Shown: piece after piece, positions 21,620 through 32,972 of the stretch
How positions within the stretch are numbered: position 1 is the first letter of the stretch
How the letters are laid out: every line of letters starts with the position of its first letter
Assembly (NCBI GenBank): GCA_963932465.1
Contig: OZ010788.1
Span: 195,488,559-195,552,558 of the forward strand
Direction of reading: 5' to 3'
DNA: 64,000 bases
DNA from: Maratus speciosus
Lineage: Eukaryota; Arthropoda; Arachnida; Araneae; Salticidae
Position numbers and translations under genes: made by a program
Notes under the pieces: generated by a model
Databases searched by the model: none
Told to the model about the DNA's origin: nothing
What the model saw: only the letters and a program-made list of their open reading frames with translations

Positions 21620-22728
21620 GTACAGTAAGTATGAAAAAAAAAAGTAAATCCCCCCTATTAACTCCTCAACAAATTATCATAGAAGAAAGTTACTGGTACC
21701 GAACGATTGGAAATAGTCTCCTTTTAAATGATTATATAATAATTATGATATAAAATTTGCTTAGGGGGCCATCCACATATTAAAACGAACCCAAACTTCG
21801 TTTTTTTTCAATAGCAATACCCAATTTTAACAAGATATTTCAAGTCTTTGGTTCAAACTATGCCTAGACACTGAATATTAAGTCATTTGAATGGTAAGTT
21901 TTCGAATTATAAACATTCAAAATTTAATGCTTCTAATGTTAAATTACATTTTTATATTTTCATTAATATCTCCTGAAATTATACTCCTAATGTGCTAATT
22001 TTTTAATAATGTGCTAATGTTGTAATAATACTAAAATACCCAAACATAAATACGTTGAATTTGCCATTTTTATAATTTTATGATATGAATTATGATCTAT
22101 TAAATTAATATTCGAAAAAATTATGAATTGAAACCTACAATTTTTTTTGGTGGATTTAGATTTATCAAGTCCTGCTTTATGAAAATCCAAAATTTCAAAT
22201 TTTTCTTCCAAGTAGTTTTCAAATTATGCTTAAAAAATGACAAAATGATGGTTTAAGGGGCCGTCTATGATAGAAATGACTAGATATTTTGAAATTTCTT
22301 ATGTTATCCTGTAATAAAGCAGTCTTCAATGACCACTAGAGTGGCGCTTAAGATGCCTTGATCAAGAAGGGGACTCTCTCGGTCAACAATAGAGTACCAA
22401 ACTTCAATTGGGATACAGACCTAAAACACGTTCGTTTTAAAATAATTAATTTATCGGAAACTTATCGTACGAATTGCATAAAAATTTGTTTTTAGGCTAA
22501 TTGAAGGGTGTAGAGTTCATTTATGCTGTCAGAATTGTGTACTGCTATTGAAAAAAAAAAAACAAAGTTATGATTCGTTTTAATATGTAGATGACCCCTA
22601 AGAAAATTTTATATATATCATTTAAAAGTAGACATTATTACCAATCGTGTGGTACCAGTAACTTTCTTCTACGATAACATTTTGCAGAGTTAGTAAGGGG
22701 TGTTTACGGTTTTTTTCCACGACTGTAC
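21620..22728. mobile_element. 1.1-kb inverted-repeat element
   Basis: Arms of about 200 bases, 21620-21830 and 22540-22728, pair with mismatches: GTACAGTAAGTATG/CGACTGTAC at the ends, then GAAAGTTACTGGTACC against GGTACCAGTAACTTTC. The middle is AT-rich with no known coding sequence (a 65-codon frame at 22014-22211 minus is without motifs). Confidence 0.7.
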
Positions 22729-22931
22729 TACCCGAAGTACAGAGTGTAGATGAAAATAGTTTTTAAATGAAACTAACATATTTTTTTACTTTTAGCATGT
22801 TCTCTACAGATCACCGCCCAGCTGCATCAAAAAATCCTTTTGGTACTTTCTTATTACCCGGATGACGCAGCGGTCAATCACGAAACATTTCATTATTCAT
22901 TGTAATCTGTGTGATTCTGTTATGCCATTAT

Positions 22932-23145
22932 TTAACCCATTGAAGTGCGGTAGGATATAATATATTCCACCTAATTTTAATTCCGAAATGCCACATTGGA
23001 ATTTTGGAATAACATTTTGCTTTTATAATTGTACGTGAAGAAAATCTTTTACTTATTTTCAAATAATTTTGTTCTTAAATCCCGGTGTGAATCAATGATT
23101 TTTAACATTTAATTAACATAAGTACTGTGCCCCTGAAATGGTTAA
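22932..23145. mobile_element. TTAA-flanked MITE
   Basis: TTAACCCATTGAAGTGC at 22932, GCCCCTGAAATGGTTAA ending at 23145. Same length class and interior as 20558-20765. Confidence 0.6.
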
Positions 23146-23169
23146 TGAATTAATTCGATTACATATCTG

Positions 23170-23428
23170 TTAACCCTCTCGCTGCGCAACCCGATGCATT
23201 TTTTACGTCTAATTAATCCTTCTTGGTTATTCCCACCAGTTATTTTTTCATTGTAAATTTTGCCTTATTTAATCGGAGCATTTTCCCGATTAAATTAGAC
23301 AGAAATTTTTGTTTTGTAAAATCGGTGACAAATAATACAAATTTTTGAAAGACGCTCGTCGCGAAAGGGTTAAATACGCAATTTTTGAAGCTATTTTGAT
23401 AAAAACAATTACGCAGCGAGAGTATTAA
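23170..23428. mobile_element. TTAA-flanked MITE, different ends
   Basis: TTAACCCTCTCGCTGCGCAA at 23170 is mirrored by TTACGCAGCGAGAG before TTAA at 23425-23428. A second, internal version of the end (CGTCGCGAAAGGGTTAA, to 23373) suggests duplication of the terminus. Confidence 0.6.
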
Positions 23429-23689
23429 ATTAGTGTTTTATACATATTAATTGTTTGAAGTGCTAATTTCGATTCATAATTTCTTTATGGAATATCGCAC
23501 GGAAAAAAACAAATGCTGAATTATATTGTTGTAAGTACGGGTTAATATAAACACTTCTGGGATTTAACTAAAATTTGGAACTAAAAATAATTTCTGCAAA
23601 TTAAATTAATGCCTCACAAAATAAAATAGATTTCTATCAAAAATGTAAAAAACTGAAAAATGGAAATAAGCAGTTTTATCTTGGATTTA

Positions 23690-23880
23690 AATTTTATTCC
23701 CGTGTGCCACATCCCGGCATCTCAGATTTAGTGAACACTGTAAAAGGAGAAAACTTACTTTTACTTTAGTATGAAATAAATAGAAAGATAAAAGAAAAAC
23801 AAAGCGAAGAAAAACATGTTTGAAAAACAAATCCCATTTCATATTTCCTTTTCTATTTCGTCGTTTTTTTTTAGCGAAAG
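23690..23880 (-). repeat. Dispersed repeat family R2, copy 1
   Basis: Inverted relative to copies at 42480-42665 and 49135-49345: ATCTCAGATTTAGTGAACAC, CTTTAGTATGAAATAAAT and AAACAAATCCCATTTCATAT are shared blocks. Function unknown, non-coding. Confidence 0.65.
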
Positions 23881-24583
23881 AAAACGACCTATATTTCAAA
23901 CATGTGACGTATTTATAAAATCTCAAATATATGCTCACAAAGCATTAAAAATTGCCTTATGTGTGGATTGGGGGTATTTAAAGGAGCATTTCCTCCCCAT
24001 TTAGACTCCCCGTGATGTTTTCTTCAAAAAGTGACTTTCTTTGGTCTTTCTCTAGCTGAGATTGTATTATCGCCATTTGTGATATGTTTTACCGCTAAAA
24101 ATTTTGAATAAATTCACACATACAGCGGAAGACACGATTACTTTTTGTTTACCTCCTATATTTAATCACTAAAGATATAAAGGTTCTTGGAATTAAAAAA
24201 CTTGATGCCTATTCCAGTGGACAAAAAGTCAGAGATGTGGTAAAACATGTACCTAGCTCAAAATTAAAAGATATAAATTATGTCCATTGATTGGACCTGC
24301 CTCCAGACGAAGTCCAATCAGGTTAATGGTAAACACCATTGGAGCATTCGGAGCGAATTATTCTCACTTAACCGGGAGTTGAAGCAGATGGTGAGTATGA
24401 ACTTAAGACGAACTCATCAGAGACTAAACCATGCCTAGGAAAAAAGTATTCTAGTTGGGAAAGTATAAAGTTTAATACACAGGGTTATTTCAGTAATTTT
24501 CAGGGAGATCAGCAGCTTAAAACTAATCAATAATAACGGAAAAATAGGGTCGCAATCCACTTTTTCTGGTAAAAATACAGCAT
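23881..24583. other. Intergenic DNA
   Basis: No gene or repeat recognised apart from short local similarities. Open frames are short and without motifs. Confidence 0.35.
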
Positions 24584-24918
24584 GTTCCACTCTAGCCGAA
24601 ATCGAGATTCAGTATATAGTAAAAGTGAAGATATTGTGATGAAAATTTAGAGAGACTTTCATGCTTCGTTTAAAATGTAAAAACATTACAAAAAGTGCTG
24701 GAAAAACGCAGTAGTTCAATCAGTAATGCCGCATTTATTGACAACAACATTCTAAAAATAAAGCGTCAAATTCGTGAAATTTGGCTATAAATATCTAGCA
24801 CTTTTCGTGGTGTTATCACATTTAAAACAAAGCAAGGTAGGTTTCTTCAAATTTCCATTACAATATCTTAATTTTAGTTAAAGTTGTTAAAAGAAAATGT
24901 AGTCGGTTAGGGTGGAAC
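24584..24918. mobile_element. Foldback MITE with GTTCCAC ends
   Basis: GTTCCACTCTAGCCGA at 24584 and TCGGTTAGGGTGGAAC ending at 24918 are inverted, and the arms continue through AAGATATTGTGATGAAAATTT versus AAATTTCCATTACAATATC and CTTCGTTTAAAATG versus CATTTAAAACAAAG. Confidence 0.7.
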
Positions 24919-25034
24919 TCCTTTTTTCACTGAATAAGTTGATTATGAACCCCAATGTTCCTTTTTTTTAATTCATTGGTTTAGTGTTTATGACCTCTCT
25001 GCAAATTATTGAGGAGCTATTTTGAATCCTTTGT

Positions 25035-25097
25035 ATAGGGGAAAGTAGGGGAATGGCGCTCACTTAAGGGAAAAAATGAATAGCTAGTCAAATTTAG

Positions 25098-25134
<37 letters not shown>

Positions 25135-25970
25135 AACGAAGAATAACGCCAAAGCATAAGGAACAGTTTGCAATCAACTAATTTGCATAAAAGTTTTAGG
25201 ATTTTTTTTATCGTTTTATTTAAATGACCATCGATTGAGCGGCAATGTCCGACATGGTAGGGTAATTGCGCTTAGAGTTTGAATATAACATTTAAGTAAG
25301 ACAAAAGTCACATATGTAGTTGTGTGGGCTGTTCACACCACTGCAGACTTTTTGCAACCATTTACACATATTGTGCACACATATTGTATTAGACATATAC
25401 TGGTCTACTTTTTTATATTTAGGTTTTTTGATTTTTACCACTTTTTTGAAATCGTAAAATTCTCCTTGTTTAATGAAATATTAATAAAGGTGAAAACCGG
25501 GAAATTTTACCTTTTCTAAAAAGTGGTGTCAATCAACAAATTTGAATTTTTAAAAAGTTGCCCACTGGCAACACTTCTTCTGAAATTCCACGAGAGCGCC
25601 ATTACCCGTTATCACCATGTTGGGTTTTATTGCATTATAATTGGCGTAACAACGCACTACAAAAAATAATAAAATCATGAAAGTACAGCTAAATGTATAT
25701 ATTTTGTAGACATAATGAGTAAATTAATATTTGATAATAAGAGTGTTGTACACTTACCTTCAATTTAGATGTTGTAGAATTTTGTAATAAGCAACTTCAA
25801 ACTAATAACGTGAGGACACAAAAATACTTTTCTGCAGACGGGCACTAAATCCTTAGTGGGAACTTAGGATGAAGTTCGCTAGGTGCCGATACCGATCGCA
25901 CGTTTTCAATTCTATTCTGTTTAGAGATCGGGATTACACTTCTGAGCGTCATTACCCCACTTTCCCCTAT
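25035..25970 (+). mobile_element. TAGGGG MITE family A, copy 1
   Basis: Ends TAGGGGAAAGTAGGGGAATG and, inverted, CCCCACTTTCCCCTA, flanked by TA. The interior aligns over its whole length with 43049-44563 and, inverted, 52685-53594 (shared: AATGGCGCTCACTTAAGG, AATGAATAGCTAGTCAAATT, CTTTTTTGAAATCGTAAAAT, GAAGTTCGCTAGGTGCCG). The longest open frame (65 codons) has no motif, so it is a non-autonomous family. It includes an alternating AT run at 25101-25131. Confidence 0.85.
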
Positions 25971-26796
25971 ATGGGCATTGTTGAGTAAGTTAGATATGCA
26001 CACAGAGAGATTTCATGATATTAGTGCGTGACACATGCATAACTTAAAAAAGATTTTTTTATGTTTATTACACACATGCCTTAGCTATTTAACTCTCAAA
26101 GTCTATTGCGATTGTAAGTTAGTTACGTTTTAGGCATGGAAAATCTTAATTTGAGTGTGCACAAATGGGATAATGTATAAAATTTCTTAGGTTTTTGTTG
26201 TATTAAAAAAAAATGCATCATTAACTTTGATGAGGAACGATTTAAAAAACGGAAGGGGAAAGGATAATAAACTCGGTGCATAAATTTTTGAAAATGATTA
26301 CTTGTTTTATATCCGTTTTAAACAGCAGAGCAATGACTGTGAACACAACCCATTTTATCATGACAAATGCTATAATAATAGAACTGGAACTAATGCCCTT
26401 TTCAAATAATTAAAAGAAAAAAATATTGAAGAATTAGCAATAAGATTCTTAGGTTGAATGAAGGAAGGGGTGTTCCGACAAAGATATTTCCCCGCTCTTT
26501 TATAATTCATTCTCAGACTCTGACAGCTGTCAAGTTTGTTTTATTAACTCTTCTCTTTGATATAACAGCTTTATTTGCGATAGGATAAGAGTTTTCCGAC
26601 ATTATAACGAGCTGTGTAAACACTTCAAAACTGTGAGAAAAAGAAATTAAGATTAAAAAAAAAATAATAAACGAATAATTTAAAATTTCCTGCAACAACA
26701 ACAAAAAATACACTCAACAAATCATTATTTAAAAAATAATTAGCACATTTCATTTTTCATGAATATAATTACACAAGTATTAAATTAATTTTTGTT

Positions 26797-27835
26797 TAGG
26801 GGAGAACAGGGGAATGGCGACACCTTAAGGAAATTTAATTTTTTGCACCTCCAAAAAAAAAAAAAAAAATTATTTTTTAATAGTAAAAGTCCTAAAGCTA
26901 AATCATGATCCTTAGTATTTGTATAAATTTAACCGTAATCATAACTGTAAAGTAAGCACACATAAAAAAAACTTTCTTTTAACGTCTGTACATGTATAGT
27001 GGCGAGATTACCTAGGATACTGGGGTAATTCGCCACTGTATCGGACGAGGCTAACGAGAAAGACAGGCTACCGCGGTGGGTCCGATTCTTCTTTTTTTAC
27101 AGACCGCTGGAGTCACGTGATGCTCTTTTAGCACACTTTCATTGGTGCATTCGAGCATCACGTGACTCCAGCGGTCTATAAAAAATGAAGAATCGGACCC
27201 ACCGCGGTAGCCTGTGTTTTTCGTTAGCCTCGGTATCGGGGTAATGACGCCACTCTTTAATGACCTAGTATATACATAAAACGGATACTAAGAAACACAT
27301 AACCTTCTGAAAATATTTAGAAAGCAATAATTTAGCAGAATAATGAATAATTACAATGTTCCTTAAGCTCGATTTATTAATGTGTTAAACTTACAATTTA
27401 ACTGAAATTGGAGAAGTCACCCTTTGCCATGGTGGCGGCATTACCCCGAGAGTATAATATAGCGGAAATCCCCCAGCAAAGCCGAAAGAAGAACCGAACT
27501 TGTTCAACAAGTTGCATCAAAATGTCGGCGAATGCATGTAGATTACGGGTAATATTATCTTAAGTACCTAATATTATAATAAAATGTGTGTTATAATAAA
27601 AGGTGTTTACCTCTACTCATTTGAAGCTCTAAAATAAGAAGCAACTAGATGAAAACTAAATTTTTCACTAGAACAAGCGAACGACGTACAATAAAACCAT
27701 TCTCACTCTAGGCACTGTTTCTATTGTTGGCCACTATAGTGCAGGCGCATTCACTACATCAAACTGCAGTTAGTTTTTAAACTAGGTGGGGTGGCGGCAT
27801 AACCCCGAGTGGCGTCATTCTCCCGGTCTCCCCTA
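26797..27835 (+). mobile_element. TAGGGG MITE family B, copy 1, interrupted
   Basis: TAGGGGAGAACAGGGGAATG at the left, CCCGGTCTCCCCTA at the right. It aligns, inverted, with 47418-48235 throughout (GGCGACACCTTAAGG, TGGGGTAATTC, AATGACCTAGTATATACATA, GTTGGCCACTATAGTGCAGG). A 188-base foldback has inserted at 27045-27232, which is absent from the other copy. Confidence 0.85.
27045..27232. mobile_element. Foldback insertion with 7-base target duplication
   Basis: ACGAGGCTAACGA at 27045 and TCGTTAGCCTCG ending at 27232. The arms of about 80 bases pair almost perfectly, including GGCTACCGCGGTGGGTCCGA and GACCGCTGGAGTCACGTGAT, around a short loop. GTATCGG occurs at 27038-27044 and again at 27233-27239, and only once at the equivalent site of the other family B copy (48001-48008, inverted). 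Confidence 0.9.
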
Positions 27836-29819
27836 CTTCGATAAATAAGGTGCCTCAGACAGTGGTTGCTCTTATTGTGAACAGAATTTGTCCGTCTAAC
27901 TAAAGCATACTTTATTCATCTTAAACTGCATTCAACTTAACCAACTCGAATCTTTCAATAAAATTTAGCTTACATTAATTTACCCAGAATACAAAGCTCC
28001 ATGATAATTAAGCTATATTTATTGTAAAGGTAACCAGTGCCCAACTGGTTGAGCAGTCAAACACAATACTATTTTCCTCACAGTTAACTGATTATTTTAA
28101 TTTCCTATTTGGGTTTTTTTCTTATCAATCAGCATTTACTTTAACAGGGAGTTATAGAAAAGCTCAAAATTATTGATTTAGAGTTGAAAAAATATAAAAA
28201 ATTAAAATATCTTTTTTGATCACTATTTGATACACTGGCTGTTAAAATCTAACGTCCCCCCAACCAATCAGGGATCTCTTTGCCTGCTCTGAACCCTACC
28301 AGAGTAAGATCGGCAAGCTCAGAGGTCAGAATAAGATGTCCAAACTACGCAGGAAGCCAAATGCTTGTTTGACGCGTTTTGCAATGTTTTGTGATCAACT
28401 CATAAAACTGCTACAGAAAGCAGTGGAGTGGCATATCTAGGCTTATCAGTTCAATGAAAGGGGGGAGGGGATGATATAAAGAAAAACTTACTAAGACAAA
28501 ATTGAAAAAAACAGGGAAATTTTTCGTTTTAAGCAGGTTTTTGTCATAACAGGTACCGCAATTCTAATACAATGAAATCTGCTAAGACGGAATCACATGG
28601 GACCAAACGAATTCCGTTTTAGACAGATTCCGGTCTTACAATAAAGGTGCAGATTCCCAAAATCTCGAAGGACCCAGTCGCTTCTAAACCCAAAAAATCC
28701 AGTGACCACATTGTGAAACAAATGAATAAAAAAAATAGTGTTTATAAGGTGGGGGGGGGGGGGGGGGACAAAAAAAACCCCTCAGGAATTCAAAGTGAAA
28801 AATTAGAAATTGGATGTATGACATGTATGGACATGGGTAATGATATTAAATGAGACGAAGGATTACTAGTTTTTGAATATTTAGCAACATGTAATGAGCT
28901 GACCGCCTATGAAAAAAAAAAAATGTAATTTTTTTCTTTTTGATCTTAGTTCAGTTTATATATGTTTTTGCACTAAACATGTAACAATTTGTTCGCGTGA
29001 CCATAATTGATTTATGTACTTGAAACTATAGTATATAATTTAATAAATATTTCAACATTAAAACAAAAATTCAATATTTTAATTTTTAATATTTGATATA
29101 AAAAGGTTAATTCTAAATTAAAATCTAAAGTGCGTAATATGACTGAATGAATTTATTATTGCTGTTGCGATTCATTACTATGAATCTTCAAATTAATAAA
29201 CAATAGTGCGAATTTTGAGCAATATTTCAAATGAAAACATGACTATTTCGATAAGTGCAAAGGCTATTTAAAAAAAATTATATATCAAAATTGGTGTTTT
29301 GAAGCAATTTTTCAGCACAGACAAAACGAAAAAAAGGTCCCCATGAGACATGAATCACACATAACAGTGGCTCCAACTTTTCAAAAATATTGAGTGGGCT
29401 CAAAACGATTTTAGTAAAATGGCACGGCCAGTTTGTTTTTTATTGACGGGTGGACAAATTGTGAAAGATGACAACTCAAAGTCAAGTTACCACGTTTTAA
29501 TGAAGTTGTAATTTTATCAAATTATATTTTCGCGCGTTTTTCTAAATAAAGACACTAATATTTATAATTTCATAATACTATGAATATAACTACAAATTGA
29601 AAAGGCAAAAAGTTAAACATGGAGCAAAACATTTCAGTCATTTGCGATTTATGGGTGTCAGTCAGAGAACGAAAACAGAGGGTCATTGGTAAAATAAATT
29701 TTGTTCCAGGCTGAAAAATAAATATTTAAATAATAATGAAAAATGTAATGAAATAGAAAAAATATAAATTAGACATGATAGGAAATGATCAAAAATAGAT
29801 TTTTAAAAATAGGAAAAAA

Positions 29820-29945
29820 ATTATTTGATTGCATAGTTTTTGACTAAGAGCAACTGCCAATTCCATGCGTTTGCGAACAAAATGAATTAAAAAATGCGTC
29901 AGAAAGTAGACAAATTTGGATTTGAGAGCATCCTTAAATGGAAAT
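29820..29945 (+). repeat. Dispersed repeat R3, copy 1
   Basis: TTGCATAGTTT, CATGCGTTTGCGAACAAAATG, GCGTCAGAAAGTAGAC and GAGAGCATCCTTAAA correspond to 38995-39115. It lies in the spacer of the large foldback. Confidence 0.5.
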
Positions 29946-30770
29946 TTCAAAGTAGCTGTTCATATGTGATAAGGCATTTTAAATTAACAATGAGTAAATA
30001 TCCCATAACTTGCCTTTTACTAATGTCTAATATTGCTAAATGTCATCTTTTTAATCTGGAATATGTGAACACTGTATTGTATCGTATGGATTTTGAAAAT
30101 TTTCCTTTATTTATTTTTTTCCCGATTGAAAATTTTAATGCTTATTAAGTTTATTTTGTTTCATTATACATAAAAAATCTTTTTAGAACAGCATAAAAAT
30201 TGCGAAGATAAATCGTAAAAATATTTCAATGATTTTCAAAATTCGCCACAATATATATATTACTTTATTTTTAATATGCATTTGATGCTTATTATTCTTT
30301 TATGATGAATTTTCAGGAGGCATAAAAATTTTGAAATTAATGTGTTCATTGCTTTTTTGAAAAAGGTTACCCGAAGTCGAGAATTGCAAAAGTTTTAACG
30401 ATTCTTATGAGTATTTAATATATAAAAATATTTTTTCATGTAATTCGCACTTTTAGGTAAACACGTACTGTTATGTGTATATTTTCACATATTCTGTAAT
30501 ACAAAAAAAGGGACACCAGCAAAGGGATGTGGCAGGTGTAATGCAGCTTGCCTCCGCAATTATAGGGACCTCCAATGAGACTAAAAAACGTTTTTTTTTC
30601 TACATGAAAAACATAATAAAGAATTAAATAAATTGTGCCTTAAAAAAGTTTGCACTATGCCCTGCACCTAATGAGATCTAAATTCCGTTTTATTTTAACT
30701 TTAAGGTGAAGGCAAGCCCTGTACAACAGTATACTTAAAAGTAGATTATACTTAACCCCCCCACCCCTCC

Positions 30771-30995
30771 GCCCCACCAGTGGCCGAGAGGTTCTGCTCT
30801 CGAAGCTAGTATTCGAACTCAATCGCGCACGTCGGCTTAATCCTTCGGAGTTTTCATGGTTTTCATCGATCCTTGGATTTTCAAGCATAAATACGGGTTA
30901 GGCTCCCTTAGAAAGATTCCCACACAGGCACTCTCCCTCGAGCCTATCCCTCGAGTAGATAAATCGGCCGCCGTCAAAAATCAACCCAACCAAAC
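30771..30995 (+). mobile_element. tRNA-derived SINE, copy 1
   Basis: Starts GCCCCACCAGTGGCCGAGAG, an A box of the serine/leucine tRNA type, followed by a B box decayed to ATTCGAACTC. The body (TTTTCATGGTTTTC, AATACGGGTTAGGCTCCCTT, CGGCCGCCGTC) and the tail CAACCCAACCAAAC match the copy at 38503-38750 on the other strand. No sure target duplication. Confidence 0.75.
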
Positions 30996-32203
30996 ATACC
31001 TTCCCCCCTTCCTAAAAAAATTCATTTAACAGTGACAAATTTTCTGACATTTGCAAACTCATTCTTAAACATAAAGCATGAAATTAGCAGATTGTACTTT
31101 GGAATCGAATGTCGTTTTTTATTGTTCGATAAATGCATTGTAATTTCATTTTGGCTTATGTCATGTGTGATTAATGTCTCATGGGGACCTTTTTTTTTCG
31201 CTTTGTCTGTGCTGAAAAATTGCTTCAAAACACCAGTTTTGATATGTATTTTTTTAAATAGCTTTTGCACTTATCGAAATAGTCATATTTTTATTTGAAA
31301 TATTACTCAAAATTGACACTATTGTTTATTAATTTGAAAATTCATAGTAATGAATCGCAACAGCAATAATAAATTCATTCCGTCATATTACACACTTTAG
31401 ATTCTAATTTAGAATTAACCTTTTTATATCAAATATTAAAAATTAAAATATTGATTTTTTATTTTCATGTTGAAATATTTATTAAATTATATACTATAGT
31501 TTCAAGTACATAAATCAATTACGGTCACGCGAACAAATTGTTACATGTTTAGTGCAAAAACATATATAAACTGAACTAAGATCAAAAAGAAAAAAATTAC
31601 ATTTTTTTTTTCATAGGCGGTCAGCTCATTACATGTTGCTAAACATTCAAAAACTAGTAACCTTGAATCTGTCTAAAACGGAATTCGTTTGGTCCCATGT
31701 GATTCCGTCTTAGCAGATTTCATTGTATTGGAATTGAGGTACCTGTTATGACAAAAAACTGCTTAAAACGAAAAATTCCCCTGTTTTTTTCAATTTTGTC
31801 TTAGTAAGTTTTTCTTTGTATCATCCCCCACCCCTCTTTCATTGAACTGATAAGCCTAGATATGTCACTCCGCTGCTTTCTGTAGCAATTTTATGAGTTG
31901 AGTTGATCACAAAACATTGCAAAACGAGTCAAACAAGCATTTGGCTTCCTGCGTAGTTTGGCCATCTTATTCTGACCTCTAAGCTTGCCGATCTTACTCT
32001 GGTGGGGTTCACAGCAGGCAAAGAGATCCCTGATTGGTTGGGGGGACGTTAGATTTTAACAGCCAGTATTTGATACTGCCAAATTACAAAAAGTAGTTGC
32101 CATGTTAAAAAAAAAAAAACATGTTCAGATAGTGAATCAACAAAACACAAATGTTATCTAAGAATGAGAATGGAGATATACAAGAAATAGTTTTTACACA
32201 CCT

Positions 32204-32716
32204 TTAACCCTTCCCTGCACGACGTGCCACATCTGGCGCATACCTAAAAACACTAGTTCTTATTATGTGCCATGAATTTCGCCAATATGATCTCTATCCC
32301 TGATTAAGAACAGTCCAAAGAATGGAATAACACTTATTTTGTCCATGTCACATGGCTACATTTAACAAAAAATTAGAATTTGTTCTTCAGAAACAACAAA
32401 AATTTCGATCAAGCTATTAAGGTAAAATTTACTTTCATTATTTTTATTGAATACTTAAAAATATTAATATAAACAAAGTTGCAGAGTGTTAAGCACATAA
32501 AATTAATTCATTTAAGCTCATTTAGTTGTAAAATATAGCAATACAATATTTTTAAACCCTTATTGTGTACATAGGGTACACGCCATAAAATATCAAATTT
32601 TAGCTGAAAATTTAAAAATTCATTTTTTTTACTATTTTTCCCATTATTAGAACAATATATAGAATTCAAATAATTTTTTTCATACAAATAGAAAAAACCG
32701 TGCAGTGAAGGGTTAA
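32204..32716. mobile_element. TTAA-flanked MITE, 0.5 kb
   Basis: TTAACCCTTCCCTGCACG at 32204 and CGTGCAGTGAAGGGTTAA ending at 32716, matching apart from one base. An internal TTTAAACCCTTATTGTGTAC phrase near 32550 resembles an extra end. piggyBac-type target; no transposase. Confidence 0.75.
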
Positions 32717-32972
32717 AAAAATTAGGAAGAAGAACCCTCTTCTTTAGCAACTATGTTAGTTTACGTTTGCCAGATATTCATAAAATATGATGGCGTACAT
32801 CCATACCGTTTCGTATCTTCCTATTTTCACGTAGGAGAGAAGGTATGGGCAATAAATGATGAAATATTCTTTTAAAAAGTGTAGATGGCGGAGTTCAACC
32901 AACATTTAAAACACTGAAAGATAAGTGAAGTGTGTTTTAATCGCCGATATCCTCTCATACTTCAAATACTAT

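Larger units (their letters stand above)
28234..32067. mobile_element. Mutator-like foldback element, 3.8 kb
   Basis: ACTGGCTGTTAAAATCTAAC at 28234 is mirrored by GTTAGATTTTAACAGCCAGT ending at 32067. The arms are about 0.95-1.15 kb (28234-29370, 31140-32067) with high identity. The left arm holds an additional stretch of roughly 220 bases (about 28640-28865, including a G run) missing on the right. ATTTGATAC flanks both ends (28225-28233, 32068-32076): a 9-base duplication, which with long inverted repeats points to the Mutator superfamily. No MULE transposase was found; the spacer carries a SINE and unrelated AT-rich sequence. Confidence 0.85.
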
